Shown here: positions 21,166 to 31,231 of the stretch, piece after piece
Layout of the letters: every line of letters starts with the position of its first letter
Numbering within the stretch: the stretch's first letter is position 1
DNA from: Cloacibacterium rupense
GTDB taxonomy: Bacteria; Bacteroidota; Bacteroidia; Flavobacteriales; Weeksellaceae
Assembly (NCBI RefSeq): GCF_014645495.1
Contig: NZ_BMLV01000004.1
Location: 1-64,000 of the forward strand
Reading direction: 5' to 3'
Length of the DNA stretch: 64,000 nucleotides
Made by a program: the position numbers and the translations under genes
Notes under the pieces: model-generated
What the model saw: only the letters and a program-made list of their open reading frames with translations
The model's database searches: none
What the model was told of the DNA's origin: nothing

Positions 21166-21180
21166 AATTTAAAGAAGAAA

Positions 21181-23202
21181 ATGTTGAAGCATCAATTACT
21201 TTTAATCACCGTATTATTTGCCTTATCATCGAATATTTATAAAGCGCAATCTGTGGTTTGGCTGGATAAATTAGACTTGAGCGTTGCCACGCAAGGAAAC
21301 GGAAAACCTGGCGTAAATACCTCTGTTGATGGTAGAAAAATAACAATTGCAGGTGAAACATTCGACAGAGGTTTCGGGACACACGCCGAAAGTTCTTTAT
21401 TAATTAAATTAAATGGAAAAGCTAAGAGTTTTTCCGCATTTATTGGATTAGATGATGAAATGAAAGGACAAAATCCAGCCGTTGAATTTGAAATTTATGG
21501 AGATAATAAAAAACTTTGGTCAAGCGGAATAATGAAATTGGGAGACAAAGCAAAACCCGTAAATATTTCTTTGCAAGGAATCAAACAATTGGAATTAATT
21601 GTTACAGATGGTGGAAATGGGCCATATTATGACCACGCAGATTGGGCAGACGCTAAGTTTGAAACTTCAGAAGGTACAAAATTGATAACATTTAATCCTA
21701 TTTCATCAATACCTTACATTTTAACTCCAAAACCAAGTGATAAACCTAAAATAAATTCAGCGAGTGTTTATGGCGGTCGCCCAAATTCACCTTTTTTGTT
21801 TAGAGTTGCCGCAACAGGAGAAAGACCGATGACTTTTTCTGCAAAAAATCTTCCAGATGGTTTAACAATAGATTCTAAAACAGGAATCATTATTGGAAAA
21901 GTTGATACGAAAGGAACTTATGAAGTTGTGTTGAATGCTAAAAATGCAAAAGGTTCAGCCTCAAAAAAATTAAAGATAGAAATAGGAGACAGAATCGCGC
22001 TTACACCAACGATGGGTTGGAACAGTTGGAACTGTTTTGGGCACGAAGTTTCTGCCGATAAAGTGAAACGTGCTGCCGATGCTTTAGTGAAATCTGGACT
22101 GGTAAATCACGGCTGGAATTACATCAATATTGATGATTCTTGGCAATACAATAGAGACGGAAAAGACCCTTCTTATACTGGCAAAATGCGTGATGAGAAA
22201 GGTTATATTTTAACAAATTCCAAATTTCCAGATATGAAAACTCTTGGAGATTATATTCACGGAAATGGTCTTAAAATGGGTATTTATTCTTCGCCTGGTC
22301 CTTGGACTTGTGGTGGATGCGCAGGAAGCTATGGTTACGAAAAACAAGATGCTGAAAGCTACGCAAAATGGGGCGTTGATTATCTGAAATATGACTGGTG
22401 CAGCTATGGTGGCGTATTGGATGGTCTTCCAGAAAATGACCCAAACAAAGTTTCTTCACTCAATTTTCAGGGTGGTGGAGATTTAGATAAAGGCGTGAAA
22501 CCATTCAAATTAATGGGAAATCTTTTGAAACAGCAATCAAGAGATATTGTGTATAATCTTTGTCAATACGGAATGGGCGATGTTTGGAAATGGGGTGATG
22601 AATCTGATGCTCAGTCTTGGCGAACTACCAATGATATTACGGATACTTGGGCAAGTGTAAAAAGTATTGCATTGGCTCAGGACAAAGCTGCTCCTTATGC
22701 AAAACCTGGAAATTGGAACGATCCCGATATGTTGGTGGTAGGTGTTGTAGGCTGGGGAAATCCGCATCAAAGCAAATTGAAACCAGACGAACAATATCTG
22801 CACATCAGTCTTTGGAGCATCTTTTCAGCACCGTTATTAATTGGCTGCGATCTTGAAAAACTAGATGATTTTACCTTAAATCTTTTAACGAATGATGAGA
22901 TAATTGCTGTAAATCAGGATGCTTTAGGAAAACAAGGTGTTTGTTTACAAACCATTGGCGAACTTAGAATTTATGTCAAAGAATTAGAAGACGGAGGAAA
23001 AGCAGTTGCTTTTGCCAATTTCGGGAGAGAGAAAGTAAAAATGTCTTACAAAGATTTCAAAAAATTAGGAATTACTGGTAAACAGATAGTGAGAGATCTT
23101 TGGAGACAAAAAGATATAGCAAAAATTAATTCAGATAAAGGAAATTTAGCGTTGGATATTCCTGCACACGGCGTTTCTTTTTATAAATTCATGTCAAAAT
23201 AA
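21181..23202 (+). CDS. GH27 alpha-galactosidase with NPCBM and Ig-like domains
   Basis: A 673-residue exported protein (signal peptide to about residue 23). The order is an NPCBM jelly-roll (about 24-160, with the GFGTHAESSL segment), a putative-Ig domain (about 180-268, GLTIDSKTGIIIGKV), then a GH27 catalytic domain (about 272-673). TPTMGWNSWNCFG, the nucleophile Asp405 in DYLKYDWCSYGG and the acid/base Asp485 in WRTTNDI are clear. GH27 contains retaining alpha-galactosidases and some beta-L-arabinopyranosidases, and either sugar would suit a complex xylan. It lies 15 bp after a GH43 and 25 bp before a GH97. In the repeated GH31-GH43-GH97 order of this region it is the extra gene, present only in the first copy. 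Confidence 0.88.
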   Translation: MLKHQLLLITVLFALSSNIYKAQSVVWLDKLDLSVATQGNGKPGVNTSVDGRKITIAGETFDRGFGTHAESSLLIKLNGKAKSFSAFIGLDDEMKGQNPAVEFEIYGDNKKLWSSGIMKLGDKAKPVNISLQGIKQLELIVTDGGNGPYYDHADWADAKFETSEGTKLITFNPISSIPYILTPKPSDKPKINSASVYGGRPNSPFLFRVAATGERPMTFSAKNLPDGLTIDSKTGIIIGKVDTKGTYEVVLNAKNAKGSASKKLKIEIGDRIALTPTMGWNSWNCFGHEVSADKVKRAADALVKSGLVNHGWNYINIDDSWQYNRDGKDPSYTGKMRDEKGYILTNSKFPDMKTLGDYIHGNGLKMGIYSSPGPWTCGGCAGSYGYEKQDAESYAKWGVDYLKYDWCSYGGVLDGLPENDPNKVSSLNFQGGGDLDKGVKPFKLMGNLLKQQSRDIVYNLCQYGMGDVWKWGDESDAQSWRTTNDITDTWASVKSIALAQDKAAPYAKPGNWNDPDMLVVGVVGWGNPHQSKLKPDEQYLHISLWSIFSAPLLIGCDLEKLDDFTLNLLTNDEIIAVNQDALGKQGVCLQTIGELRIYVKELEDGGKAVAFANFGREKVKMSYKDFKKLGITGKQIVRDLWRQKDIAKINSDKGNLALDIPAHGVSFYKFMSK

Positions 23203-23227
23203 TTCAGTTAGAAAGTTCCAAGTCAAA

Positions 23228-25183
23228 ATGAATAATATCAAAAATCATATCAAAACATATATTTTATCAAAAGCAATTTTGATAATTGTTTTGTTGAGTT
23301 TTTCTAATTGGTTTTTAGCAAAAAATTTGATGGTAAAATCTCCCAACGAGAAAATTGTAGTTGGTATTTTCAATTCAAATAATACCGAAAAAGGGAAATG
23401 GTTTTTGAATGTAAAATTGAATAATAATGGTATAATTACAAATACCATTTCTGCAATCGATTTGGGATTAATGCTTTCGGAAGGTGTTTCTTTTGATGAA
23501 ATGAAATTAATGAAAACTTCTAAACCATTGTTAATAAAGGAAAATTATTCAATGCCTCACGGAAAATCTTCTCAGAGACAAAATATAGGGAATGAAGTGG
23601 TTTTTACTTTTGAAAATAATGAAAACAGAAAACTAAATTTGATTGTACGGGTTTATAATGATGGAATTGCTTTTAGATATTCTTTATCTGGAAAAGGAAA
23701 TTTAACGGTTCAAGATGAATTAACTTCTTACACCATCGATAAAGAAACCACACGCTGGAAAGAAAAATGGAATCCCGCGAATGAAGGACTCTATTCTTCA
23801 ATGGTTGGCGAAAAAATCCAGCAGGAAGAATGGTGCTATCCTGCATTATTTCAGACTAAAGATAATTGCTGGTTTTTATTGCACGAATCTGCTGTTGATG
23901 GTAATTATTGTGGTTCTAAACTGAGCAATAAATCAGATAAAAATAAATATAAAATTACTTTTCCAAACCCGAAAGATGGTCGCGGAAAAGGAGAATCATT
24001 GCCAAAAATTGCATTACCTTGGATGTCTCCTAGGAGAGTGATTATCCTCGGAAATCTTAATGATATTGTGGCTTCCACTTTGGTAGAAGACGTTGCACCG
24101 CCTTCCGTTATAAAAAATACGGATTGGATAAAACCTGGCGCAGTTTCCTGGAATTATTGGTCTGATAACCACGGAACAAAAGATTTTAAAACCATTTGTG
24201 AATTTGCTGATTTGGCTGTTAAGATGAATTGGCCATATACTTTACTAGATTGGGAATGGGATGCCATGGGAAATGGTGGAAATCTGGAAGATGCCTTGAA
24301 ATATATTCATTCTAAAGGAATAAAACCACTGATCTGGTATAATTCGGGTGGTGATCATACTTGGGTTGCTTCTACACCGAAAGACAGAATGCTTACCCAC
24401 GAAAATCGAGTAGAAGAATTTTCTAAACTTAAAAAACTCGGCGTTGCAGGGGTAAAAGTAGATTTTTTCGAGAGCGAGAAACAGAATATGATTCAATATT
24501 ATATTGATATTCTGGAGGATGCTGCCCAATTTAATATGATGGTCTATTTCCACGGCTGTCTAGTTCCGAGAGGTTGGTCTAGAACTTACCCAAATCTGAT
24601 GACTTATGAAGCGGTTCGTGGTGCAGAATGGTACAACAACGGTCCAGAATTTACAACAACTGCACCTATTCATAATACCATTCTTCCATTTACCAGAAAT
24701 GTAGTCGGTTCTATGGATTATACGCCAGTTACATTTACCAATTCACAGTTTCCGCATCTTACTTCTTATGGTCACGAATTGGCTTTAAGTGTGGTATTTG
24801 AATCTGCATTGCAACATTTTGCAGATAGGCCAGAAGGTTATGATGAATTGCCAGATGAGCCGAAGAATTTTTTAAAAGAAATTCCTACTCATTGGGAAAA
24901 AACAATTTTGTTGCAAGGTTTTCCTGGGAAAGATGTAGTTATAGCAAGAAACAAAAATTCGAAATGGTATGTTGGAGGAATTAATGGAGAAAATATTGAA
25001 AAAAACATCAAAATTAATTTCGATTTTTTAGATAAAAACAAAAAATATAAGCTAAGATTAATAAAAGACGGAAAACACGATAAACAAATTTTAACCCAAG
25101 ATTCTGTGATAGAAAGTACAGATTCTGTCGAGGTAAAAGTTTTGAGAAGAGGAGGTTTTGTAGCAGTAATTTCTCCATTATAA
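23228..25183 (+). CDS. GH97 glycosidase, probable retaining alpha-galactosidase
   Basis: A 651-residue GH97 protein with an N-terminal signal/hydrophobic segment (about residues 8-32, ending FLAKN). The N-terminal beta-sandwich carries SPNEKIVV and NDGIAFRY. The catalytic barrel (about 300-540) has Asp412 in GVAGVKVDFFES, the position of the Asp nucleophile in retaining GH97 enzymes; the inverting SusB type uses Glu instead. LVPRGWSRTYPNLMTYEAVRG fits the family. Retaining GH97 members are mostly alpha-galactosidases, with some beta-L-arabinopyranosidases. It lies 25 bp after GH27 and 10 bp before GH31, in one run. It is a paralogue of the GH97 at 29225, which has only moderate similarity, so distinct specificities are likely. 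Confidence 0.86.
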   Translation: MNNIKNHIKTYILSKAILIIVLLSFSNWFLAKNLMVKSPNEKIVVGIFNSNNTEKGKWFLNVKLNNNGIITNTISAIDLGLMLSEGVSFDEMKLMKTSKPLLIKENYSMPHGKSSQRQNIGNEVVFTFENNENRKLNLIVRVYNDGIAFRYSLSGKGNLTVQDELTSYTIDKETTRWKEKWNPANEGLYSSMVGEKIQQEEWCYPALFQTKDNCWFLLHESAVDGNYCGSKLSNKSDKNKYKITFPNPKDGRGKGESLPKIALPWMSPRRVIILGNLNDIVASTLVEDVAPPSVIKNTDWIKPGAVSWNYWSDNHGTKDFKTICEFADLAVKMNWPYTLLDWEWDAMGNGGNLEDALKYIHSKGIKPLIWYNSGGDHTWVASTPKDRMLTHENRVEEFSKLKKLGVAGVKVDFFESEKQNMIQYYIDILEDAAQFNMMVYFHGCLVPRGWSRTYPNLMTYEAVRGAEWYNNGPEFTTTAPIHNTILPFTRNVVGSMDYTPVTFTNSQFPHLTSYGHELALSVVFESALQHFADRPEGYDELPDEPKNFLKEIPTHWEKTILLQGFPGKDVVIARNKNSKWYVGGINGENIEKNIKINFDFLDKNKKYKLRLIKDGKHDKQILTQDSVIESTDSVEVKVLRRGGFVAVISPL

Positions 25184-25193
25184 GAGTTTAATT

Positions 25194-27776
25194 ATGAAAT
25201 TTAAAATATTAACATATTGGCTTACCATATTTCCCATTTTAGTTTTTGGGCAACACTATATATCCTACAGCAAGAATGCTGAAGAGGTTTCTATGAAGCT
25301 CTCTGATGGTTATTTAGTCCTAAGACCTTTAAACGAAAATGCGGTAAGAATAAAATTCATAAAAGAGCTAAAACCAGAAGAAAATCAGTTTGTTTTTGTC
25401 AATGAAAAAAGTTATTTAGATTTTAAATTCGAAGAAAATGCTTCTTCTTTAAAACTAAAAACTAAAAATTATGCTGTTCTATTCAACAAAAAAACGGCTC
25501 AGCTTAGCTTTCTAAAAAGCAATGGTAAAGTTTTACTTTCAGAAGCTGCAAATAGTAGAAAACTTATAGAAAGTACCGTGTCTTCACAGCCTTGTTATAT
25601 TGTAGAACAAAGTTTTATCAATGATAAAGATGAGCAACTTTTTGGGTTAGGTCAGTTTCAGGATGGTCATTATAATTTAAAAAATATCAGCAGAAAACTG
25701 ATTCAGGTCAACAGTCAGATTGCTTTGCCTTTTTTGTATTCTTCAAAAGGATATGGAATTTTGTGGAATCAGTTTGGATTAACTTGGTATAATCCAGCAG
25801 ATGAATCCGTTCCTTTAGAAAAAGAATCTATTAAAAATGATGAAGAGAGGGAAGTAACAGGTACTTCGGGAACCATAAAAGTTTCTCAGCAACAAGCTTT
25901 GTATAAAGGTAAAATTTCAATTAAAAAGAGTGGAGAATATACTTTTATGCTAGATTTGGGAAATATGGATAACCGTCATTTTCTTACCATTGATGGAAAA
26001 CCAGTAATAGACCAGTCTAATCTGTGGCTTCCTCCTGCTGTGAGTACTAAAGTTTTTCTTACCAAAGGGGAACATCATTTTGAAGTAGTTTGTAGAGCGA
26101 CCAACACGCCTTCTTTACAATATAAATTTGCAGAAGATATTACTACATTTCGTTCACCGCACAGTAAGTCATTAGATTATGTTCTTTTTGTAGGAAATAA
26201 TGCAGATGAGGTTATTTCTTCTTACCTAGAAATCACGGGTAAAGTACCAATGCTGCCAAAATGGGCTTTTGGATATTGGCAATGCAGAGAAAGATATACT
26301 TCTGCCGAACATTTAGTAAAAACTGTAGAAGAATTTAGAAAGCGCAATTTGCCTGTAGATGTTATTGTTCAGGATTGGCAATATTGGGGCAAATACGGCT
26401 GGGGTGTACCTAAATTTGATGAACAAAATTATCCTGAACCCGAAAAATTTATTGAAAAATTACATCAGCTTCATTTCAAATTTTCAGTATCGGTTTGGGA
26501 AAATTTAGATAAAAAATCTGAAGTTGCCAAAGATTATGAAGGTCTGTACCTACCAAATAGTCCTTGGATTGATATTTTTAATCCGAAAACACAAAAAATA
26601 CATTGGAATGCTTTAAACAAAAATCTTTTCCAGAATGGAGTAGATTCTTGGTGGATGGATGCTACGGAACCGGAAAATGATGCATTGGTTGGCAAAAATA
26701 CTTTCTTGGGAATTGGAGAATTTTACAGACTAACGTACCCGTTTTTCGTAAGCAAAGCAGTTTACGAGGGACAGAGAGCAACTAATCCTGATAAAAGAGT
26801 AGTCATTTTAACCAGATCCGCTTTTCCTGGGCAACAGAGATTCGGGACGATTAATTGGTCTGGTGATATTGGCTGGGATTGGGATGCTTACAGAAGGCAA
26901 ATTGTAGCGGGACTTAATTATTCCATCTCTGGAATGCCTTATTGGACAACCGACATTGGCGGATTTTTCCGTCCTGGTTCTTCCCAATATTCTGACCCGA
27001 AATATCACGATATTTTAATGAGATGGTTTCAATGGGGTGTTTTCAGCCCGATTTTTAGAATGCACGGTTACCAAACCGAAACAGAACCTTGGAAATTTGG
27101 CGAAAAAATAGAAAGCAATATGCGTGATTTGATGAATCTTAGATATCAATTATTGCCTTACATCTATTCTCAGTCTTGGGAAATTTCAAAAAATAATTCT
27201 ACGATGATGCGACCTTTGGTAATGGATTTTAAAAACGATAAAAAAGCAATTGAACAATCTTATCAATATATGTTTGGAAAATCTATATTGGTTGCTCCTG
27301 TGGTAAAACCAAACAAGGAAAATTGGGAGGTTTATCTTCCTATAGGTTATTTCTGGTACGATTTCTACACCAACCAAAAAAATAATGGTGGAACAATCGT
27401 TTTAGCAGATGCTACTTACAATAAAATTCCACTTTTTATAAAATCAGGTTCTATAATTCCTTTTGGTGAAGTAATGCAATACACTTCGGAAAAATCTAAT
27501 CAAGAACTTACCATAAAAGTATATGCTGGCAATGATGGCGATTTTACACTTTACGAAGATGAAGGAGATAATTATAATTATGAAAAGGGAAATTATACGC
27601 TTATTTTTTTTAAATGGAAGGATAAAGAAAAAAAATTACAAATTGATAAACGTATAGGTAATTACATTGGACAAAACAATCACAGAATTTTTAATATCCA
27701 AATTATAGGAATCAATAAGGAAATCATTACCCAAAAAGCCTCATATGAAGGAAATGAATTGACCATTAAATTTTAA
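25194..27776 (+). CDS. GH31 alpha-xylosidase with inserted PA14 domain
   Basis: An 860-residue exported GH31 (signal peptide to about residue 19, LVFGQ). Domains: N-terminal beta-sandwich; a PA14-like insert (about 225-320, with RHFLTIDGKPVID and a KGEHHFEV strand); then the barrel with QDWQYWG (about 393-399), nucleophile Asp489 in GVDSWWMDATEP and acid/base Asp558 in NWSGDIGWDW. PA14-bearing GH31 enzymes are characteristically alpha-xylosidases (for example the Cellvibrio xyloglucan enzyme), where the insert extends the substrate pocket toward longer oligosaccharides. It is a paralogue of the GH31 at 17338. A GH97 lies 10 bp upstream and a GH43 12 bp downstream. Confidence 0.88.
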   Translation: MKFKILTYWLTIFPILVFGQHYISYSKNAEEVSMKLSDGYLVLRPLNENAVRIKFIKELKPEENQFVFVNEKSYLDFKFEENASSLKLKTKNYAVLFNKKTAQLSFLKSNGKVLLSEAANSRKLIESTVSSQPCYIVEQSFINDKDEQLFGLGQFQDGHYNLKNISRKLIQVNSQIALPFLYSSKGYGILWNQFGLTWYNPADESVPLEKESIKNDEEREVTGTSGTIKVSQQQALYKGKISIKKSGEYTFMLDLGNMDNRHFLTIDGKPVIDQSNLWLPPAVSTKVFLTKGEHHFEVVCRATNTPSLQYKFAEDITTFRSPHSKSLDYVLFVGNNADEVISSYLEITGKVPMLPKWAFGYWQCRERYTSAEHLVKTVEEFRKRNLPVDVIVQDWQYWGKYGWGVPKFDEQNYPEPEKFIEKLHQLHFKFSVSVWENLDKKSEVAKDYEGLYLPNSPWIDIFNPKTQKIHWNALNKNLFQNGVDSWWMDATEPENDALVGKNTFLGIGEFYRLTYPFFVSKAVYEGQRATNPDKRVVILTRSAFPGQQRFGTINWSGDIGWDWDAYRRQIVAGLNYSISGMPYWTTDIGGFFRPGSSQYSDPKYHDILMRWFQWGVFSPIFRMHGYQTETEPWKFGEKIESNMRDLMNLRYQLLPYIYSQSWEISKNNSTMMRPLVMDFKNDKKAIEQSYQYMFGKSILVAPVVKPNKENWEVYLPIGYFWYDFYTNQKNNGGTIVLADATYNKIPLFIKSGSIIPFGEVMQYTSEKSNQELTIKVYAGNDGDFTLYEDEGDNYNYEKGNYTLIFFKWKDKEKKLQIDKRIGNYIGQNNHRIFNIQIIGINKEIITQKASYEGNELTIKF

Positions 27777-27788
27777 AATAAAAAGAAA

Positions 27789-29186
27789 ATGAAAAAAATA
27801 TTAATTACACTTAGTCTGTTATATGGTGGTTTAGGTACTTTATTTGCCCAAAATCCAGTAATTCAAACTCAATTTACACCAGATCCTGCACCTATGATTT
27901 ATAAAAATAAGTTGTATGTTTTTACAGGAGACGATCAGCCTGGATTTGATTTTTATACAATGACCAAATGGCGCATTCACTCATCAGACGATATGGTAAA
28001 CTGGACAGACCACGGTTCGCCGATTTCTTTAGAATCTTTTTCTTGGGCTAGAGATAGAGCTTGGGCAGCACAATGTATCGAAAGAAACGGTAAATTTTAT
28101 TGGTATATCTGCGCTCAAACGGTTGATAACAATATGGCAATTGGAGTTGCGGTTTCAGACAGTCCAACTGGTCCATACAAAGATGCTTTAGGCCAACCTT
28201 TAATTTCTACAGGAAGTTGGGATAATATAGACCCTACCGTTTTTATTGATGATGATGGACAAGCTTATTTGTATTGGGGAAACGGTCATCTTTTTTATGT
28301 AAAACTCAATAAAGATATGACTTCTTACGAAGGAAAAGTTACAGAAGTACAACAATCTGTAGAAGCTTTCGGCGGATTAAGACGTCCCGGAAAGAGTGAA
28401 GAAGTTTTACAAAAACAAGAAAAATTTGAAGATGTATATGTGGAAGGACCTTGGTTTTACAAAAGAAATAATCTCTATTATCTGATGTATGCAGGGATGA
28501 CTAATAGAACAGAATGTCTTTCTTATGCAACAAGTCCGTCTCCAATCGGGCCTTGGAAATATCAAGGAAAAATAATGACCGACCAACCTACCAATAGTTT
28601 TACCAATCACGGTGGAATTATAGATTATAAAGGAAAATCTTATCTATTTTACCATACAGGTCTATTGCCAAAAGGTGGAAGTTATGGACGTTCTACTGCT
28701 ATTGAAGAATTCAAATATAATGCAGATGGAAGCATCCCGAAAATAACAATGACCAAAGAAGGCGTAAATGCTGTTGGAACCTTAAATCCTTACCAAAGAA
28801 CTGAAGCCGAAACAATGGCGTGGTCTGAGAAATGCAACACCAAAGAAAATAAAAAAGTAGGAGTGTATGTGTCAGATATTAGAGTTGGCGGACATATAAA
28901 AGTTCGCGCAGTAGATTTTGGAAAGGGAGCTTCAGAATTTTCAGCTTCTGTGGCAGCAGGAGTAGATGGCGGAATTTTAGAAGTGAGATTAGATAAAATT
29001 GATGGAACTAAAATCGTCCAAATTGAAATCCCAAGAACTGGCGGTTGGGAAGAATTTAAAACTCTAACTACAAAAATTTCAGAATCTGTTTCAGGTGTTC
29101 ACGATGTGTATTTTGTGTTTCAAGGGAAAAATATTACCGCCGGAAGACAACTTTTCAACTTTGATTTCTGGAAGTTTAATCCATAA
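27789..29186 (+). CDS. GH43 arabinofuranosidase/xylosidase with C-terminal CBM6-like domain
   Basis: A 465-residue exported GH43 (signal peptide to about residue 20, LFAQN). The expected triad is Asp32 in TPDPAPMIY, Asp148 in [19 protein letters not shown] and Glu219 in YVEGPWFYKRNNLYYLMY. The C-terminal CBM6-like region (about 335-465) runs from RTEAETMAWSEK to DVYFVFQG and FDFWKFNP. It is close to the GH43 at 51898 and somewhat further from that at 19798. It follows the second GH31 by 12 bp and precedes the second GH97, mirroring the first GH31-GH43-GH97 block. Likely periplasmic; side-chain arabinose removal is the best guess. Confidence 0.86.
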   Translation: MKKILITLSLLYGGLGTLFAQNPVIQTQFTPDPAPMIYKNKLYVFTGDDQPGFDFYTMTKWRIHSSDDMVNWTDHGSPISLESFSWARDRAWAAQCIERNGKFYWYICAQTVDNNMAIGVAVSDSPTGPYKDALGQPLISTGSWDNIDPTVFIDDDGQAYLYWGNGHLFYVKLNKDMTSYEGKVTEVQQSVEAFGGLRRPGKSEEVLQKQEKFEDVYVEGPWFYKRNNLYYLMYAGMTNRTECLSYATSPSPIGPWKYQGKIMTDQPTNSFTNHGGIIDYKGKSYLFYHTGLLPKGGSYGRSTAIEEFKYNADGSIPKITMTKEGVNAVGTLNPYQRTEAETMAWSEKCNTKENKKVGVYVSDIRVGGHIKVRAVDFGKGASEFSASVAAGVDGGILEVRLDKIDGTKIVQIEIPRTGGWEEFKTLTTKISESVSGVHDVYFVFQGKNITAGRQLFNFDFWKFNP

Positions 29187-29224
29187 TTTTTTAATCTAAA
29201 TCTTAACTCAAATAATTAAAAATA

Positions 29225-31168
29225 ATGAGAAGCTTACATAAAATAATATTTTCAATTTCGATTTTACTATCCGTTATTTTACAAGCGCAAGTTGCTGAAT
29301 TGGTAAGTCCAGATGGTCAATTGAAGCTCAGCGTTTTTTCGGAAGATGGTAAAGCATTTTATTCTGTAGCATTTTCAGGAAAGACCGTTTTAGAGAAGTC
29401 GCCTTTAGGTTTGGTGACCAATGAAACTGATTTTTCTAAAAACTTGAAATTCATCAATGCCGAAAAAGGAAAAACTGAAAAAAAGTACACCAATCAGAAA
29501 ATTAAAAAATCTGAAGTAAATTATAACGCCAATACATTGATTTGCACTTTTGAAAATGCTCAGAAAAATAAAATTTCAGTAGAATTTCAAGTTAGTAATT
29601 ATAACATTGCGTTGAGGTATCAGATTGCTCCTATCGGAGAAAGAATGAGTGCTGTAGTGCAATCAGAAGTAACAGGATATCAATTTCCGAAATCTACCAC
29701 TACTTTTCTTTCGCCGATGATGAGTCCAATGAAAGGTTTTGCACGTACCGCACCAAGCTATGAAAGCGGTTATGAAGCAGATGCACCTTTAGGAAAACCC
29801 GCTTCTAACAAAGAAGGTTACGTATTTCCTGGATTGTTTAATATTGGTAATGAAGCTTGGGTTTTACTTTCAGAAACTGGCGTAAACAGTCAGTTTTGCG
29901 CATCACATTTAAGCAACGGAACATCAGACGGACTTTATACCGTAGAATATCCAAATCCAGCTCAGAACAACGGTTTCGGAAGTTCTGGTGCCGCTATTTC
30001 TCTGCCTGGGAAAACACCTTGGCGAACCATTACTGTAGCAAATTCCCTGAAACCAATTGTAGAAACTACCATTCCTTTTGATGTGGTAGAACCACTTTAT
30101 GAACCATCTCAGAATTATAAATTTGGGCGTTCTACTTGGAGCTGGATTGTTTGGCAAGACCCAAGTATGAACTATGAAGACCAAGTAAAATTTGTAGATC
30201 TTGCATCTTCTCTTCGATATGAATTTATTTTAATTGATGCACTTTGGGATGCCAATATTGGTAAAGAAAGAATGAAAGAACTCGTTCAATATGCCAAATC
30301 CAAAAATGTGGAAGTAATGCTTTGGTACAATTCCAATGGTGCTGCGAATGATTCACCAATGGGACCAAGAAATAAAATGAGCTCTTCCATCGAACGCAAA
30401 AAAGAAATGAAATGGCTGAAAGAAATTGGTGTAAAAGGATTAAAGGTAGATTTTTTTGGTGGAGACAAGCAAGAGACGATGCGTTTGTACGAAGATATTT
30501 TGTCTGATGCCAATGATTTTGGCTTGACCATTATTTTCCACGGAGCAACTTTGCCTAGAGGTTGGGAAGTAATGTATCCTAATTACGCAGGAAGCGAAGC
30601 CGTTTTAGCCTCAGAAATGCTTATTTTTTCTCAGGATGTCAGAAATTCTGAAGCTTTTTTTGCTACACTTCATCCGTTCATCAGAAATTCTGTAGGTAGT
30701 ATGGAATTTGGCGGCGTTTTGTTGAACAAATATTTAACAAAATCTAATCAAAACAAAAACAAGAGATTAACCACTGATGCTTTTCAGTTGGCTACAGCCG
30801 TTTTGTTTCAAAATCCTATCCAAATGTTTGGTATTACTCCTAATAATCTAACAGATGTTCCCGCTTTTGAAATCGATTTTATGAAAGAAATTCCTGCACT
30901 TTGGGATGAGACGGTTTTCATAGACGGTTATCCTGGGAAATATGCCATTATTGCAAGAAGACATCAGGATCAATGGTATGTAGCAGGCGTAAATGCCGAA
31001 AAAGAAGTTTTGAAAAAGAAATTGAAGCTCCCCATGTTAACAGGAAAAACCGTAAAATTTTATAATGACGATAAAAATAGAGAAATCAATTCTAAAGATT
31101 TGAAAATCAATAAAAACGGAGAGCTAGAAATAGAAATTCAGCCTAATGGTGGATTTGTATTGAAGTAA
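29225..31168 (+). CDS. GH97 glycosidase, probable retaining alpha-galactosidase
   Basis: A 647-residue exported GH97 (signal peptide to about residue 22, ILQAQ). The N-terminal sandwich starts VAELVSPDGQLKLSV and contains NIALRYQI. The barrel has WIVWQDPSMNYEDQ and IDALWDANIG, and Asp409 in GVKGLKVDFFGGDKQE is at the retaining nucleophile position. TLPRGWEVMYPNYAGSEAV and PFIRNSVGSMEFG follow. The two GH97 proteins share architecture but differ strongly around the active site (LPRGWEVMYPN versus VPRGWSRTYPN), so one may act on alpha-galactose and the other on a related pyranoside such as beta-L-arabinopyranose. It lies 38 bp after the GH43, with GH115 63 bp downstream. It is the last gene of the duplicated block. 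Confidence 0.85.
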   Translation: MRSLHKIIFSISILLSVILQAQVAELVSPDGQLKLSVFSEDGKAFYSVAFSGKTVLEKSPLGLVTNETDFSKNLKFINAEKGKTEKKYTNQKIKKSEVNYNANTLICTFENAQKNKISVEFQVSNYNIALRYQIAPIGERMSAVVQSEVTGYQFPKSTTTFLSPMMSPMKGFARTAPSYESGYEADAPLGKPASNKEGYVFPGLFNIGNEAWVLLSETGVNSQFCASHLSNGTSDGLYTVEYPNPAQNNGFGSSGAAISLPGKTPWRTITVANSLKPIVETTIPFDVVEPLYEPSQNYKFGRSTWSWIVWQDPSMNYEDQVKFVDLASSLRYEFILIDALWDANIGKERMKELVQYAKSKNVEVMLWYNSNGAANDSPMGPRNKMSSSIERKKEMKWLKEIGVKGLKVDFFGGDKQETMRLYEDILSDANDFGLTIIFHGATLPRGWEVMYPNYAGSEAVLASEMLIFSQDVRNSEAFFATLHPFIRNSVGSMEFGGVLLNKYLTKSNQNKNKRLTTDAFQLATAVLFQNPIQMFGITPNNLTDVPAFEIDFMKEIPALWDETVFIDGYPGKYAIIARRHQDQWYVAGVNAEKEVLKKKLKLPMLTGKTVKFYNDDKNREINSKDLKINKNGELEIEIQPNGGFVLK

Positions 31169-31231
31169 ATTTCAATAATCAACAGAATTTAAAAAGATTT
31201 TAAATTTTTCAAAATTAAAAATAATCTAACA

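Noticed and set aside
31186-31206. Perfect AATTTAAAA/TTTTAAATT palindrome between GH97 and GH115
   Set aside because: Its stem is made only of A/T pairs and is too weak for a terminator; such repeats are expected by chance at this base composition.
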